NCBI GenBank assembly: GCA_947503435.1
Contig: CANNDL010000003.1
Coordinates: 186,001 to 250,000 of the forward strand
Length of the DNA stretch: 64,000 nucleotides
Origin: an uncultured Kangiella sp.
GTDB taxonomy: Bacteria > Pseudomonadota > Gammaproteobacteria > Enterobacterales > Kangiellaceae
Direction of reading: 5' to 3'
A program made the position numbers and the translations under genes. Numbering within the stretch: position 1 is the stretch's first letter; each line of letters begins with the position of its first letter. Positions 58,284 to 64,000 of this stretch are shown in pieces. A model generated the notes under the pieces. The model had not been told where the DNA came from, did not search any database, and worked only from the letters and a program-made list of their open reading frames with translations.

Positions 58284-58871
58284 TTAGCACACCGACTTTA
58301 ATAACAACCACTCATCTTCCCAGTTAGCCAATGGCGACTGCAGGAAATTTGTTCTAACAAATTGCTGAATACGCCCTTCGGTAAAGGCCATTAAAATATT
58401 CGCTCGGCTTGATACATCGGGCGAATATTTATTCTGATTATTAATTTCTGACTGTCTAAACAATTGCTTAATATGCGTTTCCATTCGATTAAACAGTTGG
58501 CTAATACGCCCTCTTAGACGCTCGTGTTCACCGGTGAGCGCTTCACCGGTCAATAAGCGACTTATACCAGGGTTTCTGCCGGCAAAGGTTAGCAACAATG
58601 TAATAATTTTTTGGCACTGCTCATCGAGGCTATCAACTTCTTTGGAAATCAAATTAATGCGTGAAAATAACTCCTGTTCAGCAAATTCAATTAAGCCCTC
58701 AAACATTCTAGCTTTACTTGGAAAATGACGATACAAAGCGGCTTCTGAAACGCCAACTTCTTTTGCTAACTTTGAAGTAGTAATTCTGGCACCGGGTTCT
58801 TTCTCTAACATCAATGCCAATGACTGCAATATTTGTTCTTTTCTTTTACTGTTCTTTTTATTAATACTCAT
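58284..58871 (-). CDS. slmA: Nucleoid occlusion factor SlmA
   Basis: A 195-aa TetR-family protein that binds SBS sites and blocks FtsZ rings over the nucleoid. The HTH is visible (RITTSKLAKEVGVSEAALYRHFPSKARMFEGLI, residues about 29-62), and the C-terminal LANWEDEWLLLKS fits SlmA. The neighbourhood pyrE-slmA-(algC)-coaBC-radC follows the E. coli order. It lies 16 nt downstream of algC on the same strand. Confidence 0.93.
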   Translation of the reverse strand: MSINKKNSKRKEQILQSLALMLEKEPGARITTSKLAKEVGVSEAALYRHFPSKARMFEGLIEFAEQELFSRINLISKEVDSLDEQCQKIITLLLTFAGRNPGISRLLTGEALTGEHERLRGRISQLFNRMETHIKQLFRQSEINNQNKYSPDVSSRANILMAFTEGRIQQFVRTNFLQSPLANWEDEWLLLKSVC

Positions 58872-58887
58872 TAGTCATTTATCTCTT

Positions 58888-61269
58888 TTAAAAATTTACT
58901 TTCAATTTTGGAGCAACTACACCCAACTGGGTTTTCAGTATGCTCTTTAATCGATCCAAAGCTATATCATTATCCGCTTCAAATTTAACCACCACGCTTG
59001 GTGTGGTATTTGATGCACGTATTAAAAACCAACCTTGCTCATACTCTGCGCGAATACCATCGATAGTATTTAAATTAGCACCATCAAAAGTAACTTTCTT
59101 GGATAAAGCTTCTATCAATTTGAATTTTACTTTATCTGGAATAGGAATATTAATCTCCTCAGAAGAAATGCCTTCTGGGAATCCCGCGAATACTTCTGCT
59201 GAAGTCCGGGTATCTTTAGCCAACAATTCTAAAACTCTCGCCGCTGCATAAATGGCATCATCAAAACCATTCCATCGTTCCTTAATATAAATATGCCCGC
59301 TCCCTTCGCCACCAAATAAAGCTCCGGTTTCGCGCATCTTTGCTTTCATCAAGGAGTGCCCAGTTTTCCACATGACAGGAACACCATTGTTTTGCTTAAT
59401 AACATCCGCTAAATAACGACTGCACTTTACATCATAGAGTATTTCTGCACCGTGATTTCTTGATAAGATATCCGCTGCCAACAGCATCATAACTCGATCG
59501 GTCCAGATGATTTTTCCGTTAGAATCAACCACGCCCAATCGGTCACCATCGCCATCAAATGCAATTCCCAAATCCGCTTGCTCGGATTTCACCATTACAA
59601 TTAAATCTTGCAAATTACTGGCTTTATTTGGATCCGGGTGGTGATTAGGGAAGTGGCCATCAACATTAGTATGCAAAGCTATCACTTCACATCCTAAAGC
59701 TTGTAGTAAGCGTGGAAGGATATTGCCAGTAACTCCATTTCCGCAATCCACAGCGACTTTTAATGGTTTATCTAGAGTAATATCAGAAACAAGTTTCTCT
59801 AAATAATTTTGCTCAAAGTCTAGTTCTTTTTTCCGTCCCTTACCGCTCAAGAAATCATTATCTTTAATGCGGCTATATAATCCTTTTATATCTCTGCCAT
59901 ACAAGGTTTCTCCAGCCAGAACTATTTTTAAGCCATTATGCTGAGGTGGGTTGTGGCTACCTGTTAACATTACTCCGGAGCGAACCTTCAATGCACCCGT
60001 TGCAAAATATAAAATAGGAGTTGGCACCATGCCCAAATCAATAATATCTCGACCACTAGACAATAAACCTTGAATTAATGCTTGATGTAATTGTGGACTA
60101 GAAATACGGCCATCACGAGCGACAAGGACCTTCTGCTCGCCTCTCGCGTAGGCTTCACTACCAATAGAGCGGCCAAGCGCATAGACAATTTCTTCATTCA
60201 GCGTTTTACCCACTTCACCGCGAATGTCATATTCTCTAAATATTTCTGAATTGATTTTTTCAGCGACTTGCAGCAGATCGACATCAAGTTTATCTTCTTC
60301 GATGGCTTCTTTACTTCCTTCAGAGGATTCTTCTTCCATAAGATCAACAGGAGCCGCTTTAACTTCATCAGTCTTATGCACTCGACGATAACTGGCAGCT
60401 AATTCATTAAAAAAATCTACCTTGTAATTTGAAGGTAATTGATTAGTGGCAATGCCCTTAATGAAACTTCTAGCCTCTGATTTTAAAGTTTTGTTTAGAC
60501 TCAAGAATGGTAAAACTGCGGTAATTATTAAGCCACCTAAAGCTGCTAATAATAATAAAAGAGGTAACATAAAATTAGGGCTAAAGGCCGAAGCATCCTG
60601 AAAAATTGCAACCGACCAGTTTGCTCCAAAATTGCCCGACTTTGCCAACGCTTCACCTGAGGAGGCATTCGCTTTATTTGCAGCTATTAAATGATGGCCA
60701 GAATCGTATTCTTGCCTGAGTTGCACCTCTACCGGTCCTTTTACTGCGCCAATTAAACGCGACATTTGATTATGATCGATAGTAATTAAATAAAGCTTAC
60801 CCCTTGCCTTTGAGATAAACGCTACATACTCAGCATTAGAACCATTTAATACCAACTCCGGCTGCACTTGCTCATCATCCCACCCTTTTTTCAATAATTG
60901 TTGGGTGACATGAGTGACAATAGGATCTGCTTCCAAATCTACGGCTAAGTTATTTCCATCGTAGGAAGTGATTGACTTAACTTCAGGAAAAACTGTTTTT
61001 AATTCTGATAAAATCGTTGGTTCATGAGTGTAGCTTTTAGTAGTTTTATCGATAGCTGCTTGTAACTGCTGAATATTACGCGAAATTTCTTGAGATTTAT
61101 CATCCGCTGCCGATTGCAAATAAAAACTGGCCTGCTCTCTTAACGGTTGTTGATAACCCATATAATAAAAAGCTGCTGCAGCTAATAGTAACAATAATGA
61201 TCCTATTCCTAATGCCGGTATAAAAAAACTTAGAATGCTTTTCCCTTTCGCTACTTTATTTTTTGCCAT
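58888..61269 (-). CDS. algC: Phosphomannomutase/phosphoglucomutase AlgC with N-terminal membrane extension
   Basis: A 793-aa protein, far longer than the usual 460-aa enzyme. Residues about 15-35 and 225-250 are membrane helices around a periplasmic region, and the enzyme starts about residue 335 (EIFREYDIRGEVG). The catalytic phosphoserine loop (GVMLTGSHNPPQHNG), metal loop (AFDGDGDRLG), sugar loop (GGEGSGHIY) and phosphate loop (RASNTTPSVVVKFE) are intact. It converts mannose and glucose 6- and 1-phosphates for polysaccharide synthesis. Long AlgC forms of this type exist in some Pseudomonas-like relatives. The role of the extension is unknown. Confidence 0.93.
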   Translation of the reverse strand: MAKNKVAKGKSILSFFIPALGIGSLLLLLAAAAFYYMGYQQPLREQASFYLQSAADDKSQEISRNIQQLQAAIDKTTKSYTHEPTILSELKTVFPEVKSITSYDGNNLAVDLEADPIVTHVTQQLLKKGWDDEQVQPELVLNGSNAEYVAFISKARGKLYLITIDHNQMSRLIGAVKGPVEVQLRQEYDSGHHLIAANKANASSGEALAKSGNFGANWSVAIFQDASAFSPNFMLPLLLLLAALGGLIITAVLPFLSLNKTLKSEARSFIKGIATNQLPSNYKVDFFNELAASYRRVHKTDEVKAAPVDLMEEESSEGSKEAIEEDKLDVDLLQVAEKINSEIFREYDIRGEVGKTLNEEIVYALGRSIGSEAYARGEQKVLVARDGRISSPQLHQALIQGLLSSGRDIIDLGMVPTPILYFATGALKVRSGVMLTGSHNPPQHNGLKIVLAGETLYGRDIKGLYSRIKDNDFLSGKGRKKELDFEQNYLEKLVSDITLDKPLKVAVDCGNGVTGNILPRLLQALGCEVIALHTNVDGHFPNHHPDPNKASNLQDLIVMVKSEQADLGIAFDGDGDRLGVVDSNGKIIWTDRVMMLLAADILSRNHGAEILYDVKCSRYLADVIKQNNGVPVMWKTGHSLMKAKMRETGALFGGEGSGHIYIKERWNGFDDAIYAAARVLELLAKDTRTSAEVFAGFPEGISSEEINIPIPDKVKFKLIEALSKKVTFDGANLNTIDGIRAEYEQGWFLIRASNTTPSVVVKFEADNDIALDRLKSILKTQLGVVAPKLKVNF

Positions 61270-61323
61270 ACCTAAACCTCAATTTCTTAATCTTATTGCC
61301 AAATTTTATAAAAAATTTAGCTT

Positions 61324-62532
61324 CTAATTTTCCGTCTTAATTTTACTAATAAATTCTACTAATTTTTCCGCGAGCATCACTTTGGCTTGAGGCTCAAAGT
61401 GCTTCATTTTCAACTCGTTTTCTGATTGGTAAAAGACTTTTAATTCGTTTTGGTCGCTACCAAATCCAATATCCGAACGACTAACATCATTCGCACAAAT
61501 CATTTGAATACCCTTGCGCTGCATTTTAGCTTGAGCATATTCATTCACATTTTGAGTTTCTGCAGCAAAGCCGACGGAATAACATTTCTGGTTCGAGGCG
61601 ACCCAATGCAAAATATCAGGGTTTTGCTCTAATTCAATAGTTAATCCGGACTCAGCTTGCTTTTTCATTTTTTGTTCAGAGATATTTTTTGCTCGATAAT
61701 CAGAAACTGCTGCACATGCCACAAATACATCCGATTTTTCAGTGGCCGTTTTAACAGCATCTAACATCTCTTGAGCTGATTGGACAGGCACTAGCTCGAC
61801 ACTAGATGGAACATCTAAAGCCACAGGCCCTGATACCAAGGTCACTTTTGCCCCTAATTTTGCGGCCGCTTGAGCAATCGAATAGCCCATCTTCCCAGAG
61901 CTACGATTGGTCAAGTATCGAACTGGGTCGATTTTCTCAACTGTTGGTCCAGCAGTAATAACCCACTTTTGATTTTTCAGTGGCTTATAATTAAAAAATG
62001 CATCAACCTTATGAGCAATCTCAGTTGGTTCCAACATACGACCAAACCCAACATCACCACAAGCTTGATCTCCTGAGGCAGGCCCCCAAATATGGAATCC
62101 TCGTGTTGCAGCGGTCTGCATATTTGCCTGAGTGGCTTTATTCGCCCACATTTGTTGATTCATAGCGGGAACTAACGCGATAGGCTTAGCCGTCGCGACA
62201 CATAAGGTTGCTAAAAGGTCATCCGCCATCCCTGCGGTAGATCGCGCAATAAAATCCGCGCTAGCAGGTGCTATGACAATCAAATCGGGCCATTTCGCCA
62301 ATTCGATATGTCCCATAGCAGCTTCGGCTCTAGGGTCAAGTAAATCATCATGCACTGGATTGCCTGACAAGGCCTGCATGGTTAAAGGCGTTATAAAAGC
62401 CTTGGCTCCTTTAGTCATTACTACTTTTACTTCAGCGCCAGCTTTAACTAATTGTCGGCAGAGATCCGCAACTTTATAAGCCGCAATTCCCCCCGTTAAG
62501 CCTAATAATATTTTCTTTTGGCCTAGATTCAT
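61324..62532 (-). CDS. coaBC: Bifunctional phosphopantothenoylcysteine decarboxylase/synthetase
   Basis: A 402-aa bifunctional enzyme of coenzyme A synthesis. The N-terminal FMN-dependent decarboxylase (CoaC) has VPAMNQQMW and ASGDQACGDVGFGRMLEP, and the C-terminal CTP-dependent synthetase (CoaB) begins near residue 190 with VITAGPTVEKIDPVRYLTN. It lies divergent from radC, as in E. coli. It is followed on the same strand by algC with no dut gene between, unlike Pseudomonas and E. coli. Confidence 0.97.
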   Translation of the reverse strand: MNLGQKKILLGLTGGIAAYKVADLCRQLVKAGAEVKVVMTKGAKAFITPLTMQALSGNPVHDDLLDPRAEAAMGHIELAKWPDLIVIAPASADFIARSTAGMADDLLATLCVATAKPIALVPAMNQQMWANKATQANMQTAATRGFHIWGPASGDQACGDVGFGRMLEPTEIAHKVDAFFNYKPLKNQKWVITAGPTVEKIDPVRYLTNRSSGKMGYSIAQAAAKLGAKVTLVSGPVALDVPSSVELVPVQSAQEMLDAVKTATEKSDVFVACAAVSDYRAKNISEQKMKKQAESGLTIELEQNPDILHWVASNQKCYSVGFAAETQNVNEYAQAKMQRKGIQMICANDVSRSDIGFGSDQNELKVFYQSENELKMKHFEPQAKVMLAEKLVEFISKIKTEN

Positions 62533-62671
62533 CCTAAATTGTTGATTTAGTTCACATTGATGGCATTAGTTTACGCCTTTACTTACAAAATTTGTAGCGA
62601 TCTAAGCAATTACTCACCAACTAAAATTCGGTAAATTTTATGTTTCAATTAACAAGATAAAAGGAATTATC

Positions 62672-63346
62672 ATGAAAATTATGGAATGGCCGTTAGGTGA
62701 ACGTCCTCGAGAACGCCTACTGACGCAGGGTGCAGCCAATCTATCTGATGCAGAATTATTAGCCATTTTTTTGCGAACAGGAACTAAAAAGCTCAATGTG
62801 GTCGATTTAGCACGCTATTTATTACACGACTTTCAAGGCTTAAAGCCACTTCTTGAAGCCGATTTTGCTACATTTAATAGCTATCCAGGGCTTGGATCTG
62901 CCAAATTTTGTCAATTACAGGCCTGTTTAGAATTAACCAAGCGCTATTTAGAGCAGTCATTAGCGCTAGAGCAAGCGTTTACTAACCCGACAACAGTCAA
63001 ACAATACTTAAAAAGCCTTTTATATCAGCATAAACGGGAACACTTTTACCTATTATTGCTAAATAATCAAAATCAGCTAATTCATAGTGATTTATTATTT
63101 AAAGGCACTATTAATAGCTCTGAAGTACACCCAAGAATCGTGGTAGAACAAGCACTTAAATATCAGGCCTCAGCAGTTATATTTGCCCATAATCACCCTA
63201 GTGGAGCCGCTGCTCCTAGCGATGCAGACATTGCTTTAACCAAACAACTAAAAAAAGCATTAAAATTGGTTGATATTCGTACGCTTGATCATATAATCGT
63301 CGCCCACTCCAAGACCTATTCTTTTGCCGAACACGGCCTCTTATAG
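62672..63346 (+). CDS. radC: DNA repair-associated protein RadC (JAMM motif)
   Basis: A 224-aa protein. The N-terminal helix-hairpin-helix (WPLGERPRERLLTQGAANLSDAELLAIFLRTG) and C-terminal MPN/JAMM metal site (IFAHNHPSGAAAPSDAD) are both intact. Despite its name, a DNA repair role is disputed, and a metalloprotease or nuclease activity is suggested. It lies next to rpmB-rpmG and divergent from coaBC, as in E. coli. Confidence 0.95.
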   Translation: MKIMEWPLGERPRERLLTQGAANLSDAELLAIFLRTGTKKLNVVDLARYLLHDFQGLKPLLEADFATFNSYPGLGSAKFCQLQACLELTKRYLEQSLALEQAFTNPTTVKQYLKSLLYQHKREHFYLLLLNNQNQLIHSDLLFKGTINSSEVHPRIVVEQALKYQASAVIFAHNHPSGAAAPSDADIALTKQLKKALKLVDIRTLDHIIVAHSKTYSFAEHGLL

Positions 63347-63430
63347 ACTAGTCATCTTGTAGTGCTTTTTGAAGTATTCGTCGAAAAGCGGCGAAATCGC
63401 GTATTTCTAGCTAAAATCCTTGTCTTTTCA

Positions 63431-63459
63431 TTGCTAAAGGACCTCGATTTTGGTATAAA
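63431..63459 (+). promoter_or_regulatory. Promoter of the rpmB-rpmG operon
   Basis: TTGCTA (63431-63436), a 17-bp spacer and TATAAA (63454-63459) lie 76 bp before the rpmB ATG. The predicted leader holds an inverted repeat TCGTCTTA/TAAGACGA (63480-63506), which might be a site for ribosomal-protein feedback. Confidence 0.7.
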
Positions 63460-63534
63460 GTGCGCCCTAATTTGCAGTATCGTCTTAAAAATACCAATTA
63501 AGACGAAATTTAAGGTTATTTTTGGAGGCTAATC

Positions 63535-63771
63535 ATGGCTAAAGTTTGTCAGGTAACTGGTAAGCGCCCAGTGACAGGTAACAATGTGTCACACGCGAAA
63601 AACCGCACTAAGCGTCGTTTTTTACCAAATTTGCACTCACACCGTTTTTGGGTTGAGTCTGAGAACCGTTTCGTGAAACTTCGTGTTTCAGCGAAAGGTA
63701 TGCGCATCATCGACAAGAAAGGCATCGATGCTGTATTAAAAGATGTTCGTAAAGCCGGACACAAGGTATAA
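63535..63771 (+). CDS. rpmB: 50S ribosomal protein L28
   Basis: A 78-aa ribosomal protein with start [23 protein letters not shown] and ending in a basic tail. A strong TTGGAGG ribosome site stands upstream of the ATG. It is followed by rpmG after 11 nt, as in E. coli. Confidence 0.99.
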   Translation: MAKVCQVTGKRPVTGNNVSHAKNRTKRRFLPNLHSHRFWVESENRFVKLRVSAKGMRIIDKKGIDAVLKDVRKAGHKV

Positions 63772-63782
63772 GGAGCTAAATC

Positions 63783-63938
63783 ATGCGTGATAAAATTCGT
63801 TTAAATTCTAGCGCTGGTACAGGTCACTTCTATACCACTGAAAAGAACAAGAAAAACATGCCTGGTAAAATGGAGATCAAAAAGTTTGATCCTGTTGTAC
63901 GCAAGCACGTTATGTACAAAGAAGGCAAAATTAAGTAA
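63783..63938 (+). CDS. rpmG: 50S ribosomal protein L33
   Basis: A 51-aa ribosomal protein ([20 protein letters not shown]...[19 protein letters not shown]), shown by direct translation of the 156 bases from ATG 63783 to TAA 63936-63938. It has AAGGAGC just upstream of the start. This is the Cys-free form of L33, since no CxxC pair is seen, so it does not need zinc. It is co-transcribed with rpmB. No terminator is visible in the 62 bases that remain. Confidence 0.97.
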   Translation: MRDKIRLNSSAGTGHFYTTEKNKKNMPGKMEIKKFDPVVRKHVMYKEGKIK

Positions 63939-64000
63939 TTAATTGGTTCAAACCTTAAATTACTACAGCCTCCATGTAGATTAATAAAAGCCCAGCATTT

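Overview
The window looks like a stretch of ordinary chromosome from an AT-rich (roughly 40% GC by eye) marine-type gammaproteobacterium. Gene order and protein similarity would fit a Kangiellaceae-like lineage, but that placement is inference only. Nearly all of it is dense housekeeping sequence in short operons. I see no insertion sequence, prophage, integron, CRISPR array or rRNA. Several blocks keep the gene order known from Escherichia coli or Pseudomonas.

Layout: (1) 1-3626, minus strand: the tRNA-Gly/Cys/Leu cluster behind pgsA-uvrC-uvrY, as in E. coli. (2) 3696-9803: a small periplasmic protein with bioA, then yaaA, two VOC-fold proteins, a secreted S9 peptidase and a lipoprotein with a rhodanese domain. 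(3) 9872-17840: serS-crcB-rarA-lolA-ftsK-lrp on the minus strand, divergent from ald. (4) 18021-24733: a frame-disrupted gene, a cold-shock protein with a long leader, trxB, an acetyltransferase, and the RNA helicases dbpA and rhlE flanking a NYN-domain gene. (5) 24861-29475: aat, bpt, infA, clpA and clpS, a nearly complete bacterial N-degron module. (6) 29817-42922 and on to 44010: the accessory part. It holds two paralogous membrane TPR proteins, a tail-anchored protein, a SixA-like phosphatase, an AGMO-like membrane hydroxylase, a membrane HTH regulator with a membrane partner and a repeat operator candidate, purC, and a three-gene unit of solute-binding protein, GGDEF-EAL enzyme and porin. 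(7) 44000-53621: a sirtuin, an all-alpha dUTPase, djlA-murU-amgK, and divergent lptD-surA-pdxA-rsmA. (8) 53830-58271: a PilZ protein, a secreted subtilase, pyrE and a DUF4124 protein. (9) 58284-63938: slmA, algC, coaBC, radC, rpmB and rpmG.

The themes that tie genes together are RNA metabolism (dbpA, rhlE, NYN, csp), N-end-rule proteolysis (aat and bpt tag, ClpS recognises, ClpA unfolds), envelope building (lptD, surA, lolA, murU/amgK) and c-di-GMP signalling (the GGDEF-EAL protein and PilZ). The most notable observations are the repeat array upstream of the membrane HTH operon, the operon coupling a periplasmic binding protein to a c-di-GMP enzyme and a porin, a cyclase-like remnant in a TPR protein, the absence of dut from its usual place together with an unrelated dUTPase elsewhere in the window, and a terminator-like hairpin inside the tRNA cluster. 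I found no convincing wholly new system.
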